Origin: CAZQVN01 sp964596775
GTDB lineage: Bacteria; Eisenbacteria; RBG-16-71-46; JABDJR01; JAWXBZ01
Assembly: GCA_964596775.1 (NCBI GenBank)
Contig: CAZQVN010000022.1
Span: 1-63,131, forward strand
DNA: 63,131 nucleotides
Direction: 5' to 3'
Shown: one piece after another, positions 39,451 through 48,000 of the stretch
How the letters are laid out: each line of letters starts with the position of its first letter
Numbering within the stretch: the stretch's first letter is position 1
Position numbers and translations under genes: made by a program
Notes under the pieces: generated by a model
Database searches by the model: none
Told to the model about the DNA's origin: nothing
Seen by the model: the letters and a program-made list of their open reading frames with translations, nothing else

Positions 39451-39604
39451 GCACGATTTTGACCGGGCTCGTAACGACTTCCAGGAAAAGACCTTGGGAG
39501 CGGAATCGCCGACACCGGCGCGTGCGACCCTCCCGGGCCGAGCGGCGACGGACCCCATAACGAGCAGGCACGTCTTGTGTTGCACGGGTTGCCCAAGCCC
39601 CCCC

Positions 39605-40432
39605 CTACCGCAGAAAAATCAGCGCCACCCCCGCCACCGCCAGCACCGCCCCGATCGCCGCCCGCGCCGACACCTTTTCCCTGTGGACCAGGATGACGAG
39701 CGGAAGGACAAGAATCGGCGTCGTGGACATCAGGGTGGCCGCGATCCCGGTCTTTGTCAGTTTCGCCGCCACGAGCGACATCCACACGCCGAGCACCGGC
39801 CCCACGATCGTGGCGCCGAGCGCGCAGAGCCGCGCGGTGCGGTCGCGGAGAATCAGCACGGGCGATCCGAGACGTGCCGTGAACAGCGCAACGGTCCAGA
39901 TGCCGATCGTCGCGGCCGCCATGCGGACCGCGTTGGCGGTGAGCGGATCGATCGAGTCCTTCATCCCCTGCTTGGCGATGACGAAACCGACCGCCTGGCA
40001 GACGGCCCCGAGCGCACCGAGCAGGGCTCCCTCGATCCGGTGACCGCGCGGGATCGGCACCGCCGGGCGCTCGAGGATGACCCAGACGACGCCGGCCAGG
40101 GTCAGCACCATGCCGCCGAACGCCATCAGGCCGAGACGCTCCCCGAGAAACGGGATCGCGATCAGCGCCGTGACCGGCGGCGACAGCGCCCCGAAGACGG
40201 AGGAGGAACGCGCGCCGAGCCGGACCAGGGAGCCGAAGTAGGCGAGGTCGCCGATCGTCAGGCCGATCAGCCCGGAAAGCGCGAGCCAGGCAACACCGGG
40301 CGCCGGGAGCCGGGGGAGCGTTCCCAGCCGCCCGGTGATCGCCAGCAGCGCGACCAGAAAGACGAGCGCCAGCGTGATCCGGAACTGATTGACGGCGAAC
40401 GCCCCGGCACGGCGTCCGGCCTCGGCGAACAT
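39605..40432 (-). CDS. EamA/DMT-family transporter, start uncertain
   Basis: 275 residues from the first ATG, with nine hydrophobic helices and two EamA repeats (about 1-120 and 135-275). The codons just upstream, in frame, read like a normal EamA first helix ('GELAALTTAVLWSFGTL'), but back to the TAG that ends the NYN gene there is no ATG, GTG or TTG. The true start may be CTG at 40477, or translation may depend on the upstream gene. Drug/metabolite exporter family; substrate unknown. Confidence 0.75.
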   Translation of the reverse strand: MFAEAGRRAGAFAVNQFRITLALVFLVALLAITGRLGTLPRLPAPGVAWLALSGLIGLTIGDLAYFGSLVRLGARSSSVFGALSPPVTALIAIPFLGERLGLMAFGGMVLTLAGVVWVILERPAVPIPRGHRIEGALLGALGAVCQAVGFVIAKQGMKDSIDPLTANAVRMAAATIGIWTVALFTARLGSPVLILRDRTARLCALGATIVGPVLGVWMSLVAAKLTKTGIAATLMSTTPILVLPLVILVHREKVSARAAIGAVLAVAGVALIFLR

Positions 40433-40498
40433 CAGGGTGCCGAACGACCAGAGAACCGCCGTGGTGAGAGCCGCCAGCTCGCCCTGATGCTCCGCGGT

Positions 40499-41893
40499 CT
40501 ACTCGCCTTTCTTCTTTCGTGACGTGGTCCGACGCCGGCGCGGTGCCGCGGTGGTCGACTTCTTGGCCGCCGTCGCACGCGGGCGTGTCGTCCTGGCCCG
40601 CGACGTGCGTGCCCGGCCGCCCGACTTCCGGGTGGAGCCGGAGGCCGTCTTGGCCGGCGAGTCCGCCACCGTCCGGCTGTGGGCCAGCGCCGCGGCGCGT
40701 TCGTCCAGTTCGCGCTCTTCCGGGGTCCGGTCGTCTCCGTCTTCCGACCGGCTCGCGGCGGACACGGTTTCATCGACCTCTTCTTCGGTCTCCTCCGCGG
40801 GTCCGGCTTCGGCCGGCGCGTCGACTCCGTCCTCGTCCTCGGTATCACCGGCGACATCGCCGGCGTCATGGGCCGGCACGGAGGCCGGCGCTTCCATCAC
40901 TTCCGCGGCGTCCACCGCGGCGAGCGGCATGTCCTCGTCCATGGCCGGAACGCCTTCCGCGGAAACGGGCTCTTCGGCCGGCGCCGGCCTGTCCCCGGCG
41001 TGCTCGCCGCCGTGTGTGCGGCGCTCTTCCCAGCGTCCGCGACCGCGGCCGCGCCGACGGCTCCAGCGCTCTTCGCGCGTGTATCCGTTGCCGCCCGTGG
41101 GCGACGGCGACGCGGGAGGTGTCGAGGGGATCGGCGCATGCGTGCCCGGCTCCGACACCACGTAGGTTCCGCTGCGCGGATCCGTGGACAGGGAGATCAG
41201 GCCGAACTTTTCGCCGTCTTCGAGGAGATTGGAGAAGGAACGGTAGCCGTAATAGGACTCGGAAAACTGCGGCTTCTTGCGCTTGATCGTGTCCTTGACC
41301 ATCGACGACCAGATCACTTCCTTGTTCTCGCGGCGGAGCGCCTGGAACGCGTCCATCACCAGCGAGAAGAGCTTCTTCTTTTCGGCGGGCACATCCGTCA
41401 GCTGGGTGGCCTGCGTCGAGCCCGCGGGGCGGTCGAGATCCTCGTAGAAAATGAACTCGTCGCAGTTCTCGATGAGGAGATCCGAGGTGCTGTTCTTCAT
41501 GCCGAGCCCGATGACGTGCTTGCCGTTTTCCTTGAGCTTGGACACCAGCGGCGAAAAGTCGGAGTCGCCGGAGATGATCACGAACGTGTCCACATGCTCC
41601 TTGGAATAGGACAGGTCCATGGCATCGACGACGAGGCGGATGTCCGCGGAATTCTTGCCGGTCATGGAGCGCTTGGGAATTTCGATCAGTTCGATGGCGG
41701 CTTCGTGGAGGGAGGTGCGGTACTCGCGGAAGCGGCCCCAGTCCGCGTAGGCGCGCTTGACGATGATCTTGCCTTTTTCGACGAGGCGCTCGAGCACCTT
41801 GTGGATCTCGAACCGCGTTCCGCGGCGGCCCTCGAATCCGAGGGCCAGGTTTTCGAAATCGACAAATACGGCGAGTGAACGTGTTTCAGCCAT
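40499..41893 (-). CDS. NYN-domain nuclease-like protein with OST-HTH domain
   Basis: 464 residues, AAAGGA before the ATG. Residues 1-155 are a NYN/LabA-type PIN-like nuclease domain with acidic residues in 'VFVDFENL', 'DIRLVVDAMD' and 'SGDSDFSPLV'. Residues 165-245 fit an OST-HTH/LOTUS RNA-binding domain. The rest is low complexity: an Arg-rich patch near 275, a long acidic Ala/Glu/Asp stretch, then a Lys/Arg/Thr/Ala tail like a histone H1 tail. It probably cleaves or binds structured RNA. The EamA gene follows in the same frame after the TAG. Confidence 0.85.
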   Translation of the reverse strand: MAETRSLAVFVDFENLALGFEGRRGTRFEIHKVLERLVEKGKIIVKRAYADWGRFREYRTSLHEAAIELIEIPKRSMTGKNSADIRLVVDAMDLSYSKEHVDTFVIISGDSDFSPLVSKLKENGKHVIGLGMKNSTSDLLIENCDEFIFYEDLDRPAGSTQATQLTDVPAEKKKLFSLVMDAFQALRRENKEVIWSSMVKDTIKRKKPQFSESYYGYRSFSNLLEDGEKFGLISLSTDPRSGTYVVSEPGTHAPIPSTPPASPSPTGGNGYTREERWSRRRGRGRGRWEERRTHGGEHAGDRPAPAEEPVSAEGVPAMDEDMPLAAVDAAEVMEAPASVPAHDAGDVAGDTEDEDGVDAPAEAGPAEETEEEVDETVSAASRSEDGDDRTPEERELDERAAALAHSRTVADSPAKTASGSTRKSGGRARTSRARTTRPRATAAKKSTTAAPRRRRTTSRKKKGE

Positions 41894-41997
41894 GAAAATC
41901 CTTTGTGATGATTGTCAAAAGTGATGATGTCGCGACTTTACGCGAAATCCGCCCCGTCTTGTAATCGTGCACGACGGGAAACTATTGTCGCGGTCCG

Positions 41998-42579
41998 GTG
42001 ACCTCCAGACCTCGATCCATACCAACTCCCGAAGAGGAGGAAGAACTCCTGAGGCTCTGTCGGGCGGGCCATCCTGCCGCCTGGAAGAAGCTTCTGGCGC
42101 GCTACCACGCGCTCCTTTACGCGATTCCCCGCCGGTTCGGTCTCGATCAGGACGACTCCGCCGAGGTCTATCAGAACGTCTGCCTTGCGCTGTACCGGGG
42201 CCTCCCCAGGCTCAAGTCCGCGGGAGCGTTGACCCGCTGGGTCATGACCACCGCGCACCGCCAGGCCCGTGACCTGGCCCGGAAACGACGGCGCGAGCAG
42301 CCGGACCCGGAAGGGATCCTTGCCGGACGCCTTGTCGACGACGCGCCGGCGCTGGATGCATGGCTGATCGAGGGGGAACGGCGCGCGGCCCTGCGGCTTG
42401 GCCTGGAATCTCTCGACGAGCGATGCCGTAAGCTACTGTACTGGCTTTATCTGGAGGATCCAACCCCGTCCTACCGGGAAATCGCGCTCAGGCTGGCGAT
42501 TCCTGAAGGAACCATCGGCCCGACCCGGGCCCGATGTTTGGCGAAACTGCGCCGCTCCATGAAAAAGCGTACGAAATGA
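41998..42579 (+). CDS. ECF-type RNA polymerase sigma factor
   Basis: 193 residues from GTG. Region 2 is at about 30-95 ('WKKLLARYHALLYAIPRRFG', 'RWVMTTAHRQARDLARK'), and region 4 at about 130-190 with a helix-turn-helix ('YREIALRLAIPEGTIGPTRA'). First gene of an operon with a zinc-finger anti-sigma-like protein, a TPR-CHAT protease and a subtilisin. It likely drives its own operon when released. I could not fix a promoter by eye. Confidence 0.88.
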   Translation: MTSRPRSIPTPEEEEELLRLCRAGHPAAWKKLLARYHALLYAIPRRFGLDQDDSAEVYQNVCLALYRGLPRLKSAGALTRWVMTTAHRQARDLARKRRREQPDPEGILAGRLVDDAPALDAWLIEGERRAALRLGLESLDERCRKLLYWLYLEDPTPSYREIALRLAIPEGTIGPTRARCLAKLRRSMKKRTK

Positions 42580-42625
42580 CGTACCCGGGACACATTATAG
42601 GTAGATCAGGAGGTTGTCCAACACT

Positions 42626-43291
42626 ATGAAACGAGGTCCCCACTCGTCGACAGAGGACCACCCGGTCCCCGGAACCCTGCTGGACTGGCTCGAAGGACGT
42701 CTGAAAGGCGTCGATTCGGGCCGGATCACGCGGCACGTGAACTCGTGCGCGGCGTGCGGGGCGCGGGCGGACGAGTGGCGGTTGCTCCTCGGCGATCTGA
42801 AGCGTGAACGGGAGGAAGCTCCTCCCCCGGCGCTCGTGTCATGGGCCCTGGCGCTTCCCCGAACCCTGGGGAAGAGCTCCGGGCGGCCGACACTCCTCCG
42901 GCTCGTGGCGGATTCCTGGGCCGGTTTCCTGGACGGTCTGACCCAGGCCGCCTCTCCCGGTCTTGCCGCACAGCTGCGCTCCACCGACATCCCCCGGAGG
43001 CTGGGCCGCCGGCGCCTTCTCTTCAGCGCCGGCGGCTTCGACCTCGATCTCGAAGTCGACTACATGAGCCCGGAGGACCCCCGCCGGATCCACGGACAGA
43101 TCCTTCCCGCCGAGGGGCCGCGCCGCCTGTGGTCGGAGGCCCGGGTGGAACTGCACGCCGGAAACCGCGTGGCGGCCCGGGCCGGGGTGGACCGCCGCGG
43201 CGAATTCCGCCTCCGGAAAATTCCGGCGGGTCGCTACCGCATCCTGGTGACCGGTCCCGCGGAGAGCGCTTCGCTCCCCGTTGAGGTGTGA
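42626..43291 (+). CDS. Anti-sigma-like zinc-finger protein
   Basis: 221 residues from the ATG 12 nt after AGGAGG. His37-x3-Cys41-x2-Cys44 forms the ZAS zinc-finger core found in anti-sigma factors. No membrane helix is visible, so it would be a soluble anti-sigma factor. The C-terminal 90 residues look like a small beta-sandwich ('RVELHAGNRVAARAGV', 'FRLRKIPAGRYRILVTG'). The CHAT gene starts 6 bp downstream. Proteolysis of this protein would be a natural switch, but that is inference. Confidence 0.78.
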   Translation: MKRGPHSSTEDHPVPGTLLDWLEGRLKGVDSGRITRHVNSCAACGARADEWRLLLGDLKREREEAPPPALVSWALALPRTLGKSSGRPTLLRLVADSWAGFLDGLTQAASPGLAAQLRSTDIPRRLGRRRLLFSAGGFDLDLEVDYMSPEDPRRIHGQILPAEGPRRLWSEARVELHAGNRVAARAGVDRRGEFRLRKIPAGRYRILVTGPAESASLPVEV

Positions 43292-43297
43292 CGGTCG

Positions 43298-46042
43298 ATG
43301 GCTCGCCGCGCAACGACGCCTGATCTGGACGCACTGTTCCAGCGCGTCGACCAGGCCACCCGGACGGCCCCCCGCAGTGCCCTGACCCTCGTGGACGTCG
43401 CGCTGGGACGGCTGGCCGGACGGGGTCACGGCGCGGTCCGGGCCCGTCTCTACCGCTACCGGGGCCATGCCCTCCGCGCGCTCAACGATTTCCCGGCGTC
43501 GCTTCGAGACTATGCCCGGGCCCTGCGGCTGTTCCGGAATTCCGGCAACGAGTTCGAGGCGGCCGTCACCCAGATCGGACGCATCCAGGCGCTCATCTAC
43601 AAGGATCGCTACGCCGACGCCGTGGCCGCCGCCAGGGACGCCCGCCGCGTCTTCGTCAAGGCGGGAGACCGCCTCCGGACGGCCCGGCTGGACAGCAACA
43701 CCGGAAACATCTACCACCGCTGGGACCGCCCCGCCGACGCCCTCAAGTACTATGACCGGGCCCGGGAGCTCTTCGCGGAGCTGGGCGACCGCGATGCGCT
43801 GGCCATCGTCGACCTGAACCGCGGGAACGTGCTCGGCGGCCTGGCCCGCCTCGAGGAGTCCGGCCGGGCCTATCGTTCGGCGCGGGCCCGCTTCGCCGCC
43901 CGCGGGCAGGAACTGCTGGTGGCCGAGGCCGACTACGGCCTCGCCTACCTGCTGTTTCTCGAGGAACGGCTGACGGATGCCCTCGCCGCGTTCGAGACGC
44001 TGCGGCCCCGGCTGGAGCAGCTCAGGGAACGCCGCCTCCTCTCACTGTGCGACATGGACGGAGCCGAGGCCTGCCTCCGGCTGAACCTGTGGATCGAAGC
44101 CGAATCCAGGGCCATGAAGGCGGCTGCGGGGTTCAAGACTCTCGAGATGCGCTACGAGGAGGCCCGGTCGCTGGCGTTCGCGGGCAGCGCCCTCCTGAAA
44201 ACGGCCCGTCCGCAGCGCGCGCTCGCGCTCTGGCGGAAGTCGGCGCGGATCTTCCGCGGCGAAGGCAACCTGACCTGGTGCGGAATCGTCTCGTTGTCCA
44301 TGGCCCGCCTGGAGCGCGGCCGGGGACGACCGGCGTCCGCCGCCCGGCACGCCGCCGACGGACTCGCCCTCCTGGCCCCCCCTGCGCCGCCCGAGCGGCG
44401 GGCCGAAGCGTTGTATCTCACCGGCGTCATCAAATCGGAACAAGCCCGGAGCGGAAAGGCGGCGGATGCGGCCCGCCGGATTCTCCTCCGGGCCAGGCGC
44501 GCGGCTGCGGGTTCGGGGGCCACGTGGCTGGTGCGGGACGTCGAGGAATCTCTCGGCGAACTCGCACTGGCCCGCGGCACACCCGCAGCGGCCCGCCGAC
44601 ATTTTGCCGCGGCCGTGGCCTCCGGCGAGCGGCTGCGTTCGCTGCTCCGCGGCGACGATTTCCGCGCGGCGTTCTTCCGCGACCGGGCCAGGCCCTACCT
44701 GGCCCTGGCCCGCCTGGATCTCGATTCCGGTCGTGCGGACCGCGCGTTTTCCTGGGTGGAGCGCGGGCGGTCGCGCGCCCTGCTCGAGGGGCTCGACGAT
44801 CTGGCGCCCGCGCGCCCGCGCGCCGATACGGACACCCGGGAACTCGAAGTCATCCTGAGGCGTCTCGGCGCCCAGTATCACTCCGGCGGGCCGGGCGGCT
44901 CGCGCCCGGCCCCCGAGGCCGTGCGGCTTCCCGACACCGTGCGGCGCCACCTGGAATCGCGCGCCGAAACGCTGGTCGGTCGCCTGTATCCGGAGTGTGA
45001 TCCCGGCCTGCGGCACGACCTCGAACATCCCGCCGGAGTCGATCCGAACCTCGAGGCCGGCGAAGCCCTGGTGTCCTACTTCGAAACGGACGGCGCCGTC
45101 TCGGCGTTCGTGCACTCCGGCGGCAGGCTGTCCGTGACGCAGGATCTGGCCTCGGCGGCGGATGTCCGGTCCGCCGCCGACCGTCTCGCCTACCAGTGGG
45201 GGCGTTTCCGGCTGGGACCGGAACTCATGGAACGGCATGCCCGCCTGCTGCTCGACGACGCCCTGGAGGATCTCCATCTCCTGCACGGGCTGCTGGTCCG
45301 CCCCCTGGGGCTGGCGGAACGCACCCGCTGGATCATCATTCCGTCCCGCTCCCTTGCCTCCATTCCGTTTGCGGCCCTTTTCGACGGCCGCGGATTCGTG
45401 GCGGAAACGACCGCGATCGCCGTGGCCCCGAGCCTCGGGGTCTTCGAGCGCTGTCGCGGCAGACTGGCCCGCCGGTCGAGGGGGACCCTCCTCGTCGGGC
45501 AGACCGGACAGGATACGCCGGAGGTCGCCGGGGAACTCCGGGCGATAGCGGCCCGTGCCGCCGGCCCGGTCACCCGGTTGACCGGGCCGGCGGCCACCGT
45601 CTCGGCGGTGACCCGGGCCGCGCCGGGAAAGTCGATCGTCCATCTCGCCTCGCACGGCTTCTTTCATGCCGAGCGTCCGAGCCTCTCCGGGATACGGCTC
45701 GCGGACCGGTGGATGCACGCGCATGATGCGGCCCGGCTGGAGCTTACGAGCGACCTCGTCGTCCTCTCGGCCTGCCAGAGCGGCGTTTCCCTGGTCATGG
45801 AGGGAGACGAGTGGATGGGGCTTCCCAGGGCGTTTCTGCGGGCGGGCTCCGCCCGGGTTCTGGCCAGCCTGTGGGACGTGGATGACGCCGCCACCCGCCG
45901 GCTCATGACGGCGTTCGCGGCCTCCGGAAGCGATCCGGCCAGGGCCCCGGCCGAGGCCCTGAGGTCCGCCCAGGCCCGGCTTCTGGCCCAGTACCGGCAT
46001 CCCTACTACTGGGCCGGATTCCAGGTCGTTGGGGCCCCGTGA
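43298..46042 (+). CDS. TPR-CHAT caspase-like protease
   Basis: 914 residues. TPR-like helical repeats span about 40-460. The C-terminal CHAT domain (about 570-914) has the catalytic dyad His786 ('VHLASHGFF') and Cys826 ('VVLSACQSG'), and ends 'RHPYYWAGFQVVG' as is typical. CHAT proteins are relatives of caspases and separase; in bacteria they cut partner proteins, including gasdermins and the type III-E CRISPR target. Here the neighbours are a sigma/anti-sigma pair and a subtilisin, with no CRISPR or gasdermin-like gene. Possible targets are the anti-sigma factor or the subtilisin. Confidence 0.92.
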   Translation: MARRATTPDLDALFQRVDQATRTAPRSALTLVDVALGRLAGRGHGAVRARLYRYRGHALRALNDFPASLRDYARALRLFRNSGNEFEAAVTQIGRIQALIYKDRYADAVAAARDARRVFVKAGDRLRTARLDSNTGNIYHRWDRPADALKYYDRARELFAELGDRDALAIVDLNRGNVLGGLARLEESGRAYRSARARFAARGQELLVAEADYGLAYLLFLEERLTDALAAFETLRPRLEQLRERRLLSLCDMDGAEACLRLNLWIEAESRAMKAAAGFKTLEMRYEEARSLAFAGSALLKTARPQRALALWRKSARIFRGEGNLTWCGIVSLSMARLERGRGRPASAARHAADGLALLAPPAPPERRAEALYLTGVIKSEQARSGKAADAARRILLRARRAAAGSGATWLVRDVEESLGELALARGTPAAARRHFAAAVASGERLRSLLRGDDFRAAFFRDRARPYLALARLDLDSGRADRAFSWVERGRSRALLEGLDDLAPARPRADTDTRELEVILRRLGAQYHSGGPGGSRPAPEAVRLPDTVRRHLESRAETLVGRLYPECDPGLRHDLEHPAGVDPNLEAGEALVSYFETDGAVSAFVHSGGRLSVTQDLASAADVRSAADRLAYQWGRFRLGPELMERHARLLLDDALEDLHLLHGLLVRPLGLAERTRWIIIPSRSLASIPFAALFDGRGFVAETTAIAVAPSLGVFERCRGRLARRSRGTLLVGQTGQDTPEVAGELRAIAARAAGPVTRLTGPAATVSAVTRAAPGKSIVHLASHGFFHAERPSLSGIRLADRWMHAHDAARLELTSDLVVLSACQSGVSLVMEGDEWMGLPRAFLRAGSARVLASLWDVDDAATRRLMTAFAASGSDPARAPAEALRSAQARLLAQYRHPYYWAGFQVVGAP

Positions 46043-46120
46043 AAAAGAAAGTGAGGGTGGCGAACCGTGTATTCTTCACCTAAACTACCTCAGCAGATCC
46101 CCTGTCAAGGAGTGCGCACC

Positions 46121-47389
46121 TTGAAGCTGTCCCCTCTGAGTCTGACCCTGGCATTGCTGATGGCCGCCGGCTGTGGCGTGGACCAACCGCTCGTCGAACG
46201 GGCCACGGCTCCGGCCGTGCCGACCGGCGCTCCGTCGCTGTCCACCGACATCGTTCTCTCCATGAACGCCGGCGTGGATCCGTCGGCCGTCTGGGCGGAT
46301 TACGATCTCATGCCACAGGAAGTGATGCCCGACGGACGGACCTGGAGGGCCCGCCTCAACGACGGAGGCAACCCCGCCCCGGTCGTCGCCCAGATCCAGC
46401 TCGACGCGCGCGTGGCCGCGGCGGAACTGAATCTCCCGGTCATCGGACCGATCCTCCGGCAGTCCAGCGTGGCCTTCAACGAGGGATTCCCGTCCGTCAG
46501 CGACTTCTTCGATCAGACACTCGCGCACCGACTCGCCCTGCGGACCGCCCATACCGGCTCGCGGGGGTACGGGATCAAGGTCGCGGTGCTCGATACCGGG
46601 ATCGACCTCGACCATCCGGTCCTGGCCTCGAGAATCCTCGCGGGCAGCCGCGACTTCCTGGACAACGACCTGGACCCGTCCGACCTTCCCGACGGGATCG
46701 ACAACGACGGCGACGGCTTCCGCGATGAGGCGGTAGGGCACGGCACGCATGTGGCGGGGCTCGTGTCGCTCGTCGCCCCCTCCGCGCGGATTCTCGCGCT
46801 GCGGGTTCTCGATTCGGACGGCATCGGTAACGTCTATGCCGTGGCGTCGGCCATCGAGTACGCCGTCACCCGGGGAGCCCGCGTCATCAACATGAGCATC
46901 GGGCTGACCGCGCCCTCCGCCATCGTGGCCAATGCCCTGAATTATGCCTACGACAACGGAGTGATTCTCGTCACCGCCGCCGGGAACAACCCCGGAGGTC
47001 CCTACGACTTCCCGGCCACGAGCCCGCGCGTCTGGGCGGTGGCGGCCGTGGACGGCGACAATCGACCGGCCTCGTTCACTTCCGCGTTTTCCGAGGTCGT
47101 CCTGTCCGCCCCGGGCGTCAACATCGAAAGCACGTACTGGAACGGCGGGTACGCGATCTGGAGCGGAACGTCGATGGCGGCGCCCATCGTGTCCGGAGCC
47201 GCCGCGCTCGTACTCTCGCAGAACCCCGGGACCTCCCGCGGCGATGTGCTGAAAAAGCTGCAGGAGACCGCAATCCCCTTCAGGACGGAAACTTATGGAA
47301 TGGGCTCCGGCGTCGTGAACCCGGGGGCCGCCACGGGTACCCAGCAGGTGCCCGACTTTCCGCACATCGAGCGGAATCACTCCCGGTAA
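46121..47389 (+). CDS. Subtilisin-family (S8) serine protease lipoprotein
   Basis: 422 residues from TTG, chosen because AAGGAG lies 8 nt upstream and the chain opens with a lipoprotein signal ('LALLMAAGC', lipid Cys17). Triad: Asp158 ('VAVLDTGIDLDHP'), His207 ('GHGTHVAG') and Ser351 ('SGTSMAAP'). Residues 20-130 look like an inhibitory propeptide. Calcium-loop-like 'DGIDNDGDGF' lies before the His. It acts outside the inner membrane, so the CHAT protein cannot meet it there unless one of them moves. Last gene of the sigma/anti-sigma/CHAT operon. Confidence 0.9.
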   Translation: MKLSPLSLTLALLMAAGCGVDQPLVERATAPAVPTGAPSLSTDIVLSMNAGVDPSAVWADYDLMPQEVMPDGRTWRARLNDGGNPAPVVAQIQLDARVAAAELNLPVIGPILRQSSVAFNEGFPSVSDFFDQTLAHRLALRTAHTGSRGYGIKVAVLDTGIDLDHPVLASRILAGSRDFLDNDLDPSDLPDGIDNDGDGFRDEAVGHGTHVAGLVSLVAPSARILALRVLDSDGIGNVYAVASAIEYAVTRGARVINMSIGLTAPSAIVANALNYAYDNGVILVTAAGNNPGGPYDFPATSPRVWAVAAVDGDNRPASFTSAFSEVVLSAPGVNIESTYWNGGYAIWSGTSMAAPIVSGAAALVLSQNPGTSRGDVLKKLQETAIPFRTETYGMGSGVVNPGAATGTQQVPDFPHIERNHSR

Positions 47390-47798
47390 CCCCGGCCCCT
47401 CCCGGGGGCCGGTCCTGGAACTTGAGCGATTTCTTTCACATTTTTGAATTTTTCCCTGCCGACCCGCCACATTACTGTTGAGATCAACGGAAACAATGGC
47501 CTTTGCGCCCGGGTTCGGCAGCGGAGTTCATTCGATCTTAAAGCCTTGCATCCGCTCCTCGGTCGCCTGGGGGGCCTCATCCGGCGAGGGTGAGTGCTCT
47601 GAGTTTCGTTCCGGCCCGGGCGCTTTCTGTTGTTTCCGTGTCCGGCGAGATCGGGCCCCGGGTTTTCGGTGCCTCCCGGGGCTCGATAGCGCTGAAGTTT
47701 TCGGGGCAAAAGCCGAAATTTACAGAGGCGGCTTCCGGCCTGCCTGTCCGGCGTATCTTCGTGACCGAAATTTTTGCATCTTAGATTGCAGACGGTTC
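47390..47798. other. Non-coding interval (409 bp)
   Basis: A GC hairpin follows the subtilisin stop. A short inverted repeat TTTCGG-N8-CCGAAA is seen near 47698-47719. No gene, riboswitch or clear promoter is recognised. Confidence 0.5.
47392..47412 (+). terminator. Terminator-like hairpin after the protease operon
   Basis: Perfect 8-bp arms CCGGCCCC and GGGGCCGG around a 5-nt loop, 3 bp past the stop. No strong U-tract follows. Confidence 0.55.
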
Positions 47799-47851
47799 AT
47801 GAAGCTCCCGCCGACGGGGTGGGTGGTTGCCGCTTTCTTTTTTGCGGCCGA
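47799..47851 (+). CDS. Start of an exported protein, cut by gap
   Basis: ATG followed by a signal-like sequence ('MKLPPTGWVVAAFFFAA') that runs into the N gap. Only 17 codons are visible and there is no strong ribosome site, so this is tentative. Confidence 0.35.
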
Positions 47852-47951
47852 NNNNNNNNNNNNNNNNNNNNNNNNNNNNNNNNNNNNNNNNNNNNNNNNN
47901 NNNNNNNNNNNNNNNNNNNNNNNNNNNNNNNNNNNNNNNNNNNNNNNNNNN
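47852..47951. other. Assembly gap, 100 N
   Basis: The flanks do not share sequence, so this is a true gap of unknown length. Confidence 0.97.
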
Positions 47952-48000
47952 GCCGACCAGGGATCCCCGGCACAACTTCCGGAAGCGATCCCCGCCGGAC

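Noticed and set aside
47480..47790. Riboswitch or small RNA in the non-coding stretch after the subtilisin
   Set aside because: I looked for cyclic di-GMP, cobalamin and similar cores and found only a short TTTCGG/CCGAAA repeat.
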